The notes: generated from the letters alone by a model not told the origin. Shown: positions 21,919-35,225, counted from the stretch's first letter. The stretch: DNA of 64,000 nucleotides from Anagrus nilaparvatae (GCA_022575985.1 JAKSXM010000014.1:16988001-17052000); one strand, 5' to 3'. A program made the numbers and translations.

Positions 21919-23867
21919 TCATAGAATTAAAACTTACACCCATATACATCTGTATTACTAAAATGACTTTATGTAAAAAAAGTTAAAAATTTAATATTTA
22001 CTGGTAAACAAATAAACACCAAAATTTCATAAATTTTTATTTATTTAAGTTATAATATTTTTATCCCAGAAATATGCAAAATAAAATAAAATAAAACAAA
22101 AATTCAAGTACTTATGAGATTAAGTGCATATATAAAATAAATATATCGTTTACTCAGCAAGTATCATCATATGAGAACATGTCCTTTTGGGGATAACAAT
22201 CTGTTTTTATTAAACGACTTAAATGTTACAATAAAGGTGCATATTCTTTTTTTACATTTATTATTTAGTATATTGTGTTCTACTAAAAGTTTATATTACA
22301 TTTATTACATTATGGAAATTTTTTTGTTACTTTTTTTACGTTAAATTTATTATTTATAAGTTATGTAATTTTTTATAAACACATTAAACCTTATACTTTG
22401 GACAATTTATAACTTGATAACTTTTTTAAATATAAAATTTCTTTTCACTACCTTGCTATTATATTTTTAAAGATAAAAAAGTAAAATAAAATTTGATAAA
22501 CATTAAAAGATTTCTCGAATCTTGAGTTTACTAGTAAATTTTTATATGCCCTGAAATTATAAAAAAAAAAAGATTTTACGATATAACTTGTTAGTATTTC
22601 GTTAGAGAAAAAAAGTTTTAAATTTAAATGAAAAAGTTTGAAAGGAGACTGGGAGAGGAGAGAGGAAAGAGAAAGAAATTATTATTTTTAATTCTGTTTT
22701 CATTATATACCACAAAACTGAGTCAATTACCTACTCAGTCAATTACCAACACCACTTAAAGAATAAGCTTGCTCGACGCTAAGAGAGATAATAATATCAG
22801 AATGAAGTTGACGTTCGAAATCAGGAAATTGTAAACTTTTCTATTTTCTTCCACATTCTTTCTGATGCAGTTGCTTGATACGATTTTCGCCTTTTCTATA
22901 TCTATGTAACAGTAACACAAGTAAAAGCAGTAGCCTTTAATTCAACTTTTCGTCCATCTTTTTTTATGGCTATATCTCTGCTATTTTCTTCTTCTTCTTC
23001 TTTTTTTTCTAGCTACATCTTGAAATAAAAAAAAAACTTATATCAACTTTTTCAAAAGTTCAACTTGCACAAGCTGTTTGAAGATGAAAGAAGAACCAAT
23101 GGGATAAAGGAAATCCGGAAGTATAAGAAGAAGAAAAAAAGGAAAGATAGTGAATAAACTCTGTCTTATGAATCATACTTTTCAAATATTCAAATAATTA
23201 AAATACCTTAATTATTTTTAATCCTAAAACTTAAGTTATAATATAGATTTTCATTTATTACGAATTTTATGAATGTTCATTATAACATTTTTCACTAATT
23301 CATATTTTAAATTTTAAATTAACATTTTTTTTGCCCGCAAGAAAGAAAAAAAGATCACATAATTTAAAAAAGATATAAATTTTCTTTTCATGACAAAAAT
23401 TATAAAGAAATATTATAATTTTTGTTTGAAAAAAAAAATAATAAAATAAGTAAATTAAATCAGTTATTCACAACGCCATCTTATTGCATAATGAACTTAC
23501 AAAATTTTTCAATTTTTAAACTTTTTCATAGAATCCGATTCACTATAGATTTATACTCAAGACCGAAGTATGATTGCGGTTTTATAAATTTATTTTTTAC
23601 CAATCTCTTATATTTAGACGAATACAAAAGAAATGTAAAAAAATACTAGTACACTGAAATAATATTCAATTTGTCGCAAGTAAAAGTTATAATCGTATAT
23701 TATCTTCAAATTGAATTTAAATTGTCTGTGTTTAAGCACCAGTGATTCTGTGTTTGCCAAGAAAGCTAATTGCTTTTCTTAGTAAAACTGCTTTCATACT
23801 TTTAATAAATTATTATTGAAAAGTGTTGCCAACCAACATTTAACTTTCCTGGAAAATAACCCACGGA
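21919..23867. other. A+T-rich spacer
   Basis: No gene. A purine-rich stretch near 22630-22680 and a (CTT)n-type run near 22988-23003 are the only local features. Confidence 0.5.
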
Positions 23868-24100
23868 GGTCCCAAAGCAATTTATTATAAAAATGTCTCG
23901 CACTCAAGGTTTTTCTTTATAAAAGTAATGGATATACCCGCTTACGTAATTATAATTGTCATTAAAAATGTTAGGTGCTCCTAAAATTTTCATTTAGGAA
24001 CGTTTGGGATTTAACTGACCGATGGATGTTACTTCTGTGAAATCATCCGATACTTCTGTAGAGAAAAACCTTGATTTTTATAATAAGTTGCTTCAGGACC
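23868..24100. repeat. Inverted duplication with peptide-like arms
   Basis: The left arm (23868-23933, plus) and right arm (24044-24100, minus) share GGTCC, then AAGCAA, TTATTATAAAAAT and CAAGGTTTTTCT; the left arm has an 11-bp insertion. Read on the minus strand, the right arm gives GPEATYYKNQGFSLQKY inside a 61-residue frame (24029-24214) with less A+T-biased codons than its surroundings. The left arm gives a parallel reading interrupted by a stop. It may be a duplicated gene fragment or a small inverted-repeat element; I do not recognise the peptide. Confidence 0.5.
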
Positions 24101-25105
24101 CACACGAAGCATAAGAGGATAAAATCCGCTAGTCACAAGCGGATTGTTCTTGCGACAAACAGAATATTTGATCAAAGTATACTTAAAAAAGACTAGAATT
24201 TGCATATGCGACAAATAAACGTACGCTTGTGCAATTTACTGTATTTTGAGCAACTATTTTATCATTAAATTCATAAAAATTTTCACTTCTTAAGGGTTTG
24301 ATAGGTTTTGAATAATTTTTTACAACTAATTTAGCAAAAATTGAATTTCTAAATAATTTTTTAGAAATGCTTTTGAGTATTTTAAGGTCATAGAAATTAC
24401 GGTTGAAAATTGTTTTTGCCTTACTTTTATTTAAATACAAGTCTCTAGGATTAAAATGTTCGAAAATTTTCTTCACTCATTGTACACTGGTTTTACTTGA
24501 ATTAATGTTTTGGAAAAATTAAAAAATATTTGCTAGAAAAAGAAAGTTAAAATTAATTTATAGAAAAATGCTGTTTATTTATCTAAAACAAACGTAATTT
24601 ACAAATTTGAACACAAACAATAACAAAACCAAGTGTACAAATAAATCCATTGAAAATGACCAAATCAGCTGAAGTTTGTACAAACAACAAGGATTGATTT
24701 ATGAATAAATTGTTCCTACTATTTAGTTTCACATAACAAATAAGGCGATTGAAACGATACAGTTTTAATAGTAAATTTATAATACAGTTATGAAATGTTT
24801 TTGCATAGAGGCATGCATGAAATTTAATAATATAACAAATGTGTGTTCTGTGTTGTATGTCACAATTTCTACAACGAATACCAAAATGTAATCGCTAATC
24901 GGCATAATTTAAGCGTATGATTAACCACACTCGTGATTTGACATACAGAAATGACAAAAGCTTTATACAAATTTCGTATTCACGCTATTTTGTAACATAA
25001 CACATATATAATGTGCTTGCTTTAGAATGTTTCAGATATGCTATATTCAATAAAAACTTACATTTACATAAACATCAATCATTTTTTTTTCTAATAAAAT
25101 ATTAC
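24101..25105. other. A+T-rich spacer
   Basis: The 97-residue minus-strand frame at 24183-24476 is Lys/Asn/Phe-rich with no domain; not called. Confidence 0.45.
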
Positions 25106-25197
25106 AGGTGAAATTTTGATTTTTGATTGTTTGGCATATAAGCACGTTTTGAGATCCCAAGAAACTAAAAAAACGGCTTTTAAAAAAGTCTCTCTCA
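25106..25197 (+). repeat. AAACGTGCTT repeat, copy in reverse
   Basis: GTGAAATTTTGATTTT, then TGGCATATAAGCACGTTTTG, then CAAGAAACTAAAAAAACGG match the reverse complement of 61606-61690. The 65-residue frame starting here (MIFDCLAYKHVLRSQETKK) has a counterpart peptide at the other copy, but this reflects DNA homology between repeats, not a demonstrated gene. Confidence 0.7.
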
Positions 25198-25589
25198 ACT
25201 GCGCTAGTATATTAAACCATATAATACTTTACAGAGAATTTTACATATTATACAAAAACATTCCGCAAGGAGTTCCTGAGACAAATCAAGTTTGTCTGTT
25301 CGGAGAATGGTAAATATCATTACAAACGAAAATAAAATATAATTGCAAAATTTTAGATAAAAAATATAAAAAGAAACAAAGTATATATATATATATACAA
25401 TTTATACATAAAAAGTAATAAAATGTAATATTTTGTACAAAACATAAAAATTCTATTTCAAGTAATTATTCTAGATACAAATATATGGTATTTTCTTCAA
25501 TGAGGTTATATGTTATATATTATATATTTCCCGCAATGAGATCGATAAAAACGTGTTTTCTTCCCACTGAGAAAGAAAAATTTCGCTTT
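25198..25589. other. A+T-rich spacer
   Basis: A (TA)n run at about 25384-25397; nothing else. Confidence 0.5.
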
Positions 25590-25672
25590 GTCCATGGGAG
25601 CAAAAAAGGAATGCCCCAGATCGCACTTTACCATCCTCGGCTTCGCCTCAGATGCTCTAATTAACGTGCAAT
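25590..25672. repeat. AGATCGCAG hairpin family copy
   Basis: TCCATGGGAGCAAAAAAGGA, then GCCCCAGATCGCACTTTACC, CGGCTTCGCCTC and TAATTAACGTGCAATC. Similar order to 50553-50640. The minus-strand frame at 25506-25694 reads through it. Confidence 0.6.
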
Positions 25673-25690
25673 CAAGCGGGACCTTTTTGG

Positions 25691-28600
25691 ACAAAATTAA
25701 AGTGGACCTATTGGATTTTGAACCAAATTGGACCTCTTAGGGGCAAAATGGATCTGTTTACATGAGAACAAACTGTTCAAAAGTTCACTTACCTAGTATT
25801 GTTTTTTCTTAGACATGAATCCTTTTTAATCAAAAATATATACTACATATTAATATTAAAAATATATAAACAAATGATATTATATCTCTAGATACAAAAG
25901 ATCAAAAAATAAGCCATATAATAAAAAATAAAATTAATAAAATATTATTTTTTCTTAATTAAATTAATTCTTAATTATTTTTAATATAAGTACAATTGTA
26001 TCAGAAATCAAAATATAAAAAAAACACTACTACAATCACTTTACAAGGGATATGGATAAAGTAGCAAAATTTTTATTAAAATAAAACACTTTTTTTTATA
26101 TGTAGAATAATGTTCAATAAATTGTATGTATAATATTTACGAAGGGCATTTTTTTATGGCTAAATATAGTAGAATATGGCAAGATTCGCGTAGGATGCAT
26201 TTTTATTATTTTCAATAAAAAGGTGCCTATAAATAGCCTTTAAAATATCGTAAACATATTCTCAACTTCTACGCTGCAATTACGGCAATGAAAATACTTT
26301 TCCAAATATTATAAAGTTAGGTTACGTTGCCAACACTTCAACCACCGTCATGTGAAACATTCGGGTCAAAATAAACAAAAGACACCCTCAATCACTCTAC
26401 GGGGGTTGGCGCTCGAAGCCCCCTAGTTATCTGCCTAGCTATATATATAAATACATAGCGTCTCAAATGAAGAGAATTATTTTGTGTTTTCAAATAATTT
26501 TAGATTTTTTACCCTTTCTTGGATTACTTAGAGATTTGTTGTATATTAATTAAATTGACTTGTCAAAATTTTATTTAAATAAATAACATGCAAATGTACC
26601 GTAACTGAAATTAAAAAATGGTAATTCCTTACTTCAAGTTCAAGAAACTCTCTCAACAATAAGATTCCTTACATTAATTAACTCTCTGAAAAGAGGCTTA
26701 TTTATCTACTTAATTTATTGATGGATTTCTCTATTTTTTTAAAATTTGATTACTTTTTTTTTCTTTGCGTTTTTATTAATAATAATTTTATTTAAACGAG
26801 TATATTTATAAGTTTACATTTTATAATTGTTATACTTTTCATATTATGCAATATTTATGTATTAAATTTTTAAACGACTATTTACATTAACATTTTTCTT
26901 ATTATATTAAATTAAATGAAAATTAATTTCATAAAAGTTAATCTTTTAAAACCTTTTGATTCAGTTTATTTCTTATTATATTCTTATACTTTTGTATTTT
27001 ATTTTTCTATTATTATTAAAATTTTAATTTTTAATATTTAATATTATAAATTGCATTTATTATACTAAAATTTTTAAATTAATTCTATTTTTTATATTTA
27101 TATTTTTAAGTGTATGAGTACTTTACTACTAAATAACTGCAAATCAAAGCATTGTTTTTAAATAAAAGTACCCAGACTTAAAATTTTAATTTAAGTATAT
27201 ATATATTAGTATGTAGTAAATAAAGTAACCTGTCTGTTAAAAAAAATTACTTAGATTTTAGATTAATAAATGGAATTAGTGTCCATTTACCAGAAAATTA
27301 ATCCCTAGAGTATTATTTAATTTATTCAACATAAATTCTGCAAATTTGTAGTCTCTTAAGGAGTAAATATTCTGTTTTATAAGAAATAATAAAACAGTGA
27401 TATGGAGTAAAGCGCTAATTTACTAGAATTTAAAAAGTTTTTAGCACTTTTAGATTTCATCACTTAAAAATGATTCTGTGCTTATATTTTTTGTGAATAT
27501 CCTATAATTTCACTAACTAGTAATTTTTTTTTTAACTTCCAAGCTAATATAGAGAAAATGTGAATGAAAATTTTAAATAACATTAAATTCAACTATTTAT
27601 GCAATTTATTACTTTTGCATATTACAATTGTTATATTTAATATTTACAATACATAAATACTTTAATTAAACAGATAAATTAATTTAAAGTAAATAACAAA
27701 AATTCTTTAACAAATATAATTAAAACTTTTTTAAACTTGTTTATATTATATCAAGCATAAAATATATATTTTTACGTAATAAAAGTTAAACAGAAAATTT
27801 TATAGCAAATAGAAAATTTTTTATAGTAATCAATTATCAGAGTCAAGTAAAATTTTCACTTTGTGTTTTAGCTACTTCTTATTTAAACTATAATCTTATT
27901 ATTTATTTTTTTTTTTATTCTCTAGTTTTTGAAAACTGTGAACGTTAAGGAATCATCAGAATATAAACTGCTTTTATATTTATGTTTACAAACAGATAAG
28001 AAAAGATATAAGAGTTGTTTTAATCGTTAGACATGTTTTTAATGGATATATAACAAAAGGAAAAAAAAAAAGAAAATGCATAATAATAAGTTAAAGGATG
28101 AAAATTAATGATATTCGAGATTTTAAAAACGGATTGGAAAAGTAGTAGTGATTTATTTTGGTCAGACATGCAATTAATCTTGATGTTTTTTTATTCATTT
28201 TAATATAAAAATATCAAATAACTTTACTACAAACAACAAAAAAATTTCTTATAACTCAGAATCAATTAAAACCTTTATTTCATTTGCATACTTTTCATAC
28301 TTTTTAAACAGATTTACTAATAAGTTGTACAATGATACTCCATAAAAACGTACTAATTGGTCTAGCATTGAAAACTGGTTTGAGAAAAGGTTTACTAAAA
28401 ATTTATCAGGTTACTGAATCCGAGTCCGGGGTATAAAAGTAAAAGAAAATATGGCAAAACCCTTATAACTTTAGGCGTGTAACAATGAACAAAACTTACC
28501 CATTTATTGAGGTATTTTATTCTTATAATTAGCCCAAATATCGTAATATTCCCAATGCTAGCCCATTTATAATCATCAAATAAGTTTAGTTACAAAATTA

Positions 28601-28842
28601 TTGCAATTGTAATATTGTAATAAGCCTCCTAAAAAGGGGTAAATTTTCCCAAATTAAGAATTGTAACGTTGTTACAAACGCTAAAATTAGATTAAAATAT
28701 TTTAAAATTTTTATAACCAGAACATTTTTAATATTATCTTGTATTATGACTAAGTGAAAATGGCGACACACGCACACACGTATATCAAATAGAAGCCCTG
28801 AACAAATAGAGAAGAAGAGAAGAAGGGAGAGAAGCCAAGAGG
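25691..28842. other. Long A+T-rich spacer
   Basis: Over 3 kb without a supported gene. Two points stand out: a balanced, unique stretch at about 26150-26450, and within it a GC-rich near-hairpin at about 26400-26424 (GGGGGTT and AGCCCCC around GGCGCTCGA). The rest is A/T runs. Confidence 0.5.
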
Positions 28843-29640
28843 CGGGCCCCATTTACTGGTCATAATTCTCTTTTTCCATCTGGGGCAGTTTTCCGAATCC
28901 CGAAAATCAAGTTTAAGAATTTTTTGTTTTAAAATAATAAAAATTAGAAGGATTAAAAAACGGGGTCGAAATTCATAATAATTAGTTTCAAATTTGATAA
29001 ATGATCAGAAATTATTATTTGTAAAAAGCATTAGTAATTCTAATTTTACGAATCTCTAATTGTTTCTGCAAAATTCATTTATGGTTCAGTTATAAAAAAA
29101 TCTAGATTTTATAGATGAAAATCGACCTGGATGGACAACGACAATTATGACTTGGTTTTGCGTGACCAGTGAGGGGACATTCGGTGATCGGCCTTATAAG
29201 TATATACGTTTTTATATTTTTATACAAATGCGCATCGCCGGGCCGCTATTCAATGGTCATAAATGTCGTTGTCCATCTGAGTCATTTCTCAGAACCTTGA
29301 AATCTATATTTGTCAAAAACAGACCCATAAATGAATTTCGCAGAAAAATTCAATTCCGGATTCGTAAAATCAGAATATATTAAAGTACAGAATAGGATAA
29401 ATTCCGAAAATAATTTTATAAAATCTTGTATTTCATGGTAAATTTTTGCTTTTTACAAATAATAACTTCTGATATTTTATCAAATTTGCACTGATTTTTA
29501 GGAATTATAATTTATATGCCTTGAAATCCTTTTTTGTTTTTATTCTTCTGCATTAAAAAGTTTATGCACTTAATTTTCGGGATTCAAGAAACTGCTCCGA
29601 ATGGACAGCGAGAATTATGACCAGTGAATGGAGCCCCATC
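28843..29640. mobile_element. Nested inverted-repeat element
   Basis: Outer ends are inverted: ACTGGTCATAATTCTC near 28855, then GCAGTTTTCCGAATCCCGA, mirrored at 29565-29640. A related motif, ATGGACAACGACAATTATGA (near 29130) and its inverted partner (near 29258-29283), repeats inside. The outer terminal motif and inner motif are versions of the same ~26-bp sequence, so four copies occur in mirrored pairs. The 78-residue frame at 29147-29383 spans the core and is not gene-like. No clear target duplication. Confidence 0.75.
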
Positions 29641-30361
29641 GCTGGCCATTAAGTATAGATTAATTTATAATAAATTTATATTGTTATGATGAAGTTTTGG
29701 AAATGTATTTTGTGATCAAGAATTCTGGTAAAGTTTTAAGTTTTTCAGTGACTAAGAAAATATTTACAGTGCAGTTAGATTCAGTGAAATATCGTGAATA
29801 TTAAAGAACGTAAATGAGGGACCGCTCTTTTTTTATTGAGTGATATACGAAGTTATTGTTTAAATTTTTAAGTAGTAGATTGATATAGCTTATGAAATAA
29901 TTGATTGATATAGCTTATTTTACCGAAACTGATCACCCCGAATGTCCATTTTCCGTTATTTATTTCCTGGAATAACTCGTTACTCTCGAAAATAAACTCG
30001 AAATAAAAAATTTTGTTTATCGGGGAAATATCATTCGGGGAATTCGGGGAAATGATATTTGGGCTAACGGGAGGGAACGGAAAATGCCAACCCAGCCTCT
30101 CTCCCCTATTGTATTACAAAATTCTCTAATTCTTCTCGCACTTTCTGTATACAAGTTATTCAATTATATACTTCATATAATTTTCATATAAATTAAAATA
30201 TCAAAACTTTATGCTAAACTCATTAATATAGTATTACTTATTTTGTAAATATTTAATATATATAAACAAAGCATAACATAATTTCTGCAAACTATTTGTA
30301 ATTCTCCTTGTTATAGAACCTTAATACAATAAATAATTTAATAACAAACAAAAAATTATAC
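29641..30361. other. Spacer with one short hairpin
   Basis: No gene. At about 30025-30060, AAATATCATT and AATGATATTT flank a GGGGAATTCGGGG loop. Confidence 0.5.
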
Positions 30362-30560
30362 TTGGTTTGCGTTTTTATACAACCAGCGATCATGGAACAT
30401 GTTCACTTATGACAGTTTTAACGTATACTCCCTAATTATTAAAAGTCCTAAAACCGAAATAACAATAAATCCCGAAATATAAAATATCCTAAGTCGATAA
30501 ACCTAAAATATTCTAAATTCTTGTTCTTATCAGGGCCTGATTAGGCCCTGACTCCCTCTT
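30362..30560 (-). repeat. GAACATGTTC repeat family, reverse copy
   Basis: Read on the minus strand it runs CAGGGCCTAATCAGG, TAGGTTTATCGACTTAG, TTTTAGGACTT, then AAGTGAACATGTTCCATG. The same order occurs on the plus strand at 62420-62580. Confidence 0.65.
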
Positions 30561-30735
30561 TAAAAAAATATACCCAAAACAAATACTCCCAAATAAATAT
30601 ACCCGAATTTAATAATATAAAAACCTGTTGACTGGAAAATAATATTTATCTTAGGTACTATGCCTGAGCTTATATCAATTTTATGGGTCAACATGTAAAA
30701 ATGCAATATAATAAGATTAGGTACACTATGTTCTT

Positions 30736-31740
30736 TACTCCAGTCAAAATACGGGGGGGAGGGGTGCACTTACGGTTGCTAATACGAGATTTGCTCTAGT
30801 ATAGGTTTTTTGGGTCTCTGAACACGAAATCGGGGTCATTTGGTAAAGAAAATTGCGCTTCACCCTTAATTTTGCAAAAACTACCCCTAAAACGGGGTAT
30901 TTTTGATGTCATCACCTTCTGAGTCAATAGATTTATCCAAGAATTTTTAAGATAACATTAATATTTAACCCCTAAATTAGCTAAAACTACCCCCGAAAAC
31001 GGATATTTTCGCTATTGTCGCACTTTTTGCCGCCAGATTTGGTCCACAAGGGTCGCTGAAAACGAATTTCATGGATTTTTTAATGAAAAATTAATGTTTC
31101 ACCCTTATATTAGCTAAAACTACCCTCAAAATGGGCGTTTTTGCTATATTCAAACTTCCTTTTTGGGGGTAGTTTTAGTTAATATAAAGGCAAAATATTA
31201 ATTTTTTATTAAAAAATAAATAAAACTTGTTTTCAGCGACCCATAAAACCCTTGTGGACCTAATCTTGACGCAAAAAGTGCAGTAACAGCAAAAACACCC
31301 CTTTTGGGGGTAGTTTTCGGTAATTTAGCTATAAAAAATATAATAAAATCTATAAAATTCGTTTTCAGCGACTCAAAAACCCCTTGTGGACCAAATCTGG
31401 CAGCAAAAAGTGCGAAAATAGCGAAAACACCCCTTTCGGGGGTAATTATAGCTAATTTAGAGGTTAAATATTAATGTTACCTTTGAAAATCATCAAGATT
31501 CTTAATTAGCGACCCAAAAACCAGTGGAAACCAATTCTTGGATAAATCTATTGACTCAGAAGTTGATGACATCAAAATTACCCCCTTATGGGAGTAGTTT
31601 TTGCAAATTTAAGGGTGAAGCCCCATTTTCTTTACCAAATGACCCCGATTTTCGGTTTCAGCGACCCAAAAAACCTATACTAGAGCAAATCTCGTATTCG
31701 CATCCGTAAGTGTAGGCAAACCCGTATTTTGACTGGAGTA
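30736..31740. mobile_element. 1-kb foldback built of ~132-140-bp modules
   Basis: Ends are TACTCCAGTCAAAATACGGG (30736) and its complement (ending 31740). The arms mirror each other around about 31150. Each arm is itself made of repeated modules containing CAGCGACCCA, CCTTGTGGACC, GCAAAAAGTG, then GGGGGTAGTTTTAGCTAAT and an A+T-rich spacer. Equivalent points in the right arm (31271 and 31403) are 132 bp apart. The same module forms a direct tandem array at 50690-51200. A possible 3-bp CTT flanks both ends; too short to rely on. Frames at 30560-30769 and 31524-31709 are readings through repeat DNA. Confidence 0.8.
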
Positions 31741-31794
31741 CTTATACATTGCGCATACAAACAATATTATTTTAACACCATTTTAGCAGGAAAC

Positions 31795-32110
31795 ATGTTT
31801 ATAGGGGTACCTTGAAAATGACAATCAAGGGGGGGTCAAAAGAGTTTAAGAGAGGGTCAAATACAGGGCGATCCAAAGTGGGATGCAGTGTTTGTTTATT
31901 AGTTAACCAATCGCAATTAAGATTACAAGCATCAACAAATAGCGATGCGCCTATAATAAAATAAAATTACGTCCCTCTCGGGATCAACGTGTATTTTCGA
32001 TTTAAGGAGGGGGGGGGGGTCAAGTGTGACTTAAAATAATTTCAATTTTGGGACTTAAAATAATCCGGGTTAAGAGACTTAGAATATTTAGGAACTTAAA
32101 ATAATGTTAT
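31795..32110 (+). repeat. GAACATGTTC repeat family, degenerate copy
   Basis: AAACATGTTTATAGGGGTAC, a G-run, GAGAGGGTCAAATAC, then TTTTCGATTTAAGG, an 11-G run near 32009-32019, and repeated ACTTAAAATAAT words. Compare 57845-58070 and 62299-62620. Confidence 0.55.
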
Positions 32111-32821
32111 TTATAATAAATCCCAAAAAATCTATTTCATACATTGAAGTTGAATAGAAAAAAAATTAATTTTAACAATAATGAAAATAAAGTAAAAAAT
32201 ATTTATTAACTAAAATTCTATTAATTTATTTAATTAAACTGTAATTATGCATTATAAATGATTTTCATTGTATAGATTTTTTTTTATATGATTAAAATAC
32301 AATTAATTATAAATACATTATAATTTCTTCGAAATTTAATAAAATATATAAATTATTTAATTTAAAATTTTAAATTAAATCTATAAAATATTTATGCAGT
32401 ATATTTATATATTTTAGTACAATAAATATTTATCGAAATCAATAAATTGTTCATTATTTATTAATTTTAATTCTTTTACAGAGGTAATATAAAATTCGAA
32501 AATTATTTATTAATTTAAAACAATTTTTTTTACCAATTTTTTTATAAGTTCCAGTGCTTTAATCTACAATCGATTAATTCATTCAAATAGCAAATTATAA
32601 ATGCCTTTTTAAACTTAAAAGGGGAGTTAATTATATTCGTCAACATAACTAGGTAGTGATCAGTTTTTTATTATCAAAATAAATATTCTACATATCCTCC
32701 GTTCATTCTGATAGACGTTCGAGGCCTAAACCTACTAGTCTACAATTTAGGGTTTGTCACCAAAAAAATAACATACAATTAAAATTACCTTGATTTATGT
32801 TTTTTTGGATCACTAATCATA
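32111..32821. other. A+T-rich spacer
   Basis: No gene or repeat recognised. Confidence 0.5.
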
Positions 32822-33060
32822 CACTGTAAAAAGTAACTTTTTTAAATAAACAAAAAAAATAGATTATTTACGAAAAATTAGTAAATTTTCAAAAAATTGG
32901 AATATATTCGATAAAACTTGAAAATTTTCGAAAAATTCGTATATTTTCGATATTTTTTCGTATATTTTCAAAAAAAAACGTAAATTAAAATTGAGTTGTA
33001 ATTTAACGAAAAAATCGAAAATTTACTAATTTTTTTTCGAATTTACGAAAAATAATTGTA
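32822..33060. mobile_element. CACTG-family MITE, copy 4, right end lost
   Basis: Left end CACTGTAAAAAGTAACTTTT preceded by TA, followed by the usual AAAATTCGAAAA-type interior. The right terminal repeat is not found, so the element is truncated or decayed there. Confidence 0.7.
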
Positions 33061-34842
33061 TAATTAATATGCAAGCATTATTTTTTGTCGAAAAATGAAG
33101 AAAGAATCGTTTTATAATCATAGAGAAGAGAAAAAAAATTTTTTTTTAACTTAATACCTGTAGAGAAGTTTTGCATCGCGCTAATCACTCATTAGTCATC
33201 TGATTCTATGCCCAAAATTTTGATTCAGTAAATGTCAGATAATACTTCGGGTAAAAAAAGTTAATTACACAAAATATTGAGTAACCCAAAAAACATTTCT
33301 TTAGAAAAATTAAGTTGCAGGGGTCCAGGAAAGCCCTTGCTGGGTGCTAAAGCGAGCTGGAGGGAGCTTGAAAGATGCGAAAAAAAATAAACCGGAAAAA
33401 AAATTTTAATTAAAAATGTGAAATAATATTTATATAATAAAATGATATTAATCTTTTTTATTTTTTAATGTTTTATTATTATTTTTATTCGTTGTTTCAA
33501 CGGCTATCTTTTTTATTTTTTTAATGTTTAAAATGATAAATACTTTCGTATTTTATTTTTAAATGCAAATTTATTTATGAGTCGTTAAAATCATATCTAT
33601 TGCAATCGTAATAACGTATTCTTTACCGTTTTCATTATTTTTATCTTTTTGTATTATGTAATTGAATTTTATTATTATTTTTATTAAAAGGATTTTTTTT
33701 TACTTTATGCATTAAAATTAAAATTTTAATTTTTTGACTAATCATTAATCGAATTCTTTACTGCGAAATTAATACGTGTAACAGTTGGGAAAAATTATTA
33801 TTTAATGAAAAACTGCGTATATTTCGAGTTTACCACTTCGTATACAAGACTACTATTTTTTACTAACAAAAACCTTAATGAAAACGTACAAGTGAAGACG
33901 TTTATGTTAACGTAATAAACTGACGAAAATTTAATAATACCTTTCGATAGAAAATAGTTTTTGATATTAAAAAAAATAGTTTATGCATGTATTACAAGAT
34001 AAAAAAACACAAAAAAAAATTAAAATTCACTGAACTCTGAATAAACATAATGTATTATTTAAAAAAAAATCGCGTTTTCTATAAAGTTTTTACTTGATTG
34101 TTCAAGGAACTAAAAAAAAAAAATAAAGTAAAATTGAAAAGAAAGTGTTTTCTTTTACAATATGGCTTGTGGATTCTTTATAAGTCACGAAACCTTTGTT
34201 AAAAAAAAAAAAATGTGTAATACATAATATACGTTTATCGTGAAAAAAAAATCAAGTCAAGAAAGCAATTCTTATGAGGTTATACTATGTTGATCGATAA
34301 TAAATGAAGTCAACAAGTATATCAAAATTTAAAAAAATAAATTATTGAAAATTTTAGCACAATTTATGAAATTTATGATTGGAAAAACAATTTATATTTC
34401 AAAGTATATTTTTTTTTAAACGATAAATTTAAAATATGCAATATATCGATTAAAAATATATCCGACAGTTATAACACTTATTATTAATAGGAAGTACTTA
34501 ATCTTGAAAATTTATATACTTTGTCTATTACTTATATATAGCGGAATAAATTTTAGCAGTATAAATTTTCTATTCTTTAGGTCAGTATTCGTCCTATAAC
34601 CTGTACAGTGTACACAGTTTGCATATAATATACATGCATGTAAATTTATTTAATTTACTTTTATCATCAATTCTATTATACTCTATATTTACGTATCTTC
34701 AACCTGGACTTATGGTAGTTTTAATCATGCATTAGAGCTCTCTAAATTCCACCGAAAACCTAAAGTTCTCAGTATTTTAGATTGGAGCTTAACAAGATAT
34801 GGCAATGATAGTCCATTCAAAAAGTGATCACATCCGTCGGAA
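33061..34842. other. A+T-rich spacer
   Basis: No gene. A G+C-richer stretch at about 33310-33380 is unique in the window and unexplained. Confidence 0.5.
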
Positions 34843-35225
34843 CAGATTTAAGGTTGGTGATTTCGCATATCTTAGGTTTTTTCTGGGTCTCCGAAAATCG
34901 GAATCCGAAACCTTGAAAATGTGGGAATTATCCCTAAAAATGAAAAACTACCTCTTTTGGGTTTTTTTTGTGGATATATCAAAATATCAATTATTAATAA
35001 TTTTTATTTATCTGACCAAGCATTTTATTATTAACCAATAAGGTGTGTTTTTAATTATTTAGAGGTCGACCAGGGGGGTTAAAATACCCCTAAATTGATA
35101 TGATGTGAAAAAATTGGAAAATAAATTTTTTTACCGCCCTTTTTCTTTAATTACTGTTGCATGGAAATGTTAAAACTAAAAAAAAATTTTTTAACCCATC
35201 TAGTGGAAAAACTACCCCCTGCTAC
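34843..35225. repeat. Decayed copy of the foldback module family
   Basis: CTTAGGTTTTTTCTGGGTCT, then CCGAAAATCGGAA, CCCTAAAAATG, ACTACCTCTTTTGGG and, at the far end, AAAACTACCCCC resemble 30780-30930 and its mirror. The 80-residue frame at 34799-35041 lies within it. Confidence 0.5.

Noticed and set aside
24029..24214. Odorant-receptor C-terminus
   Set aside because: A brief resemblance (PLVTSGFYPL) did not extend to the conserved last helix, so it was not named.
24183..24476. 97-residue minus-strand frame
   Set aside because: Lys/Asn/Phe-rich without a domain; no link to the peptide-like stretch below it.
26400..26424. GC-rich hairpin as a possible tRNA or terminator
   Set aside because: No cloverleaf arms or promoter boxes could be fitted; too short to call.
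32009..32019. G runs as assembly artefacts
   Set aside because: Similar G runs recur at matching places in several copies of one repeat family, so they are more likely real.
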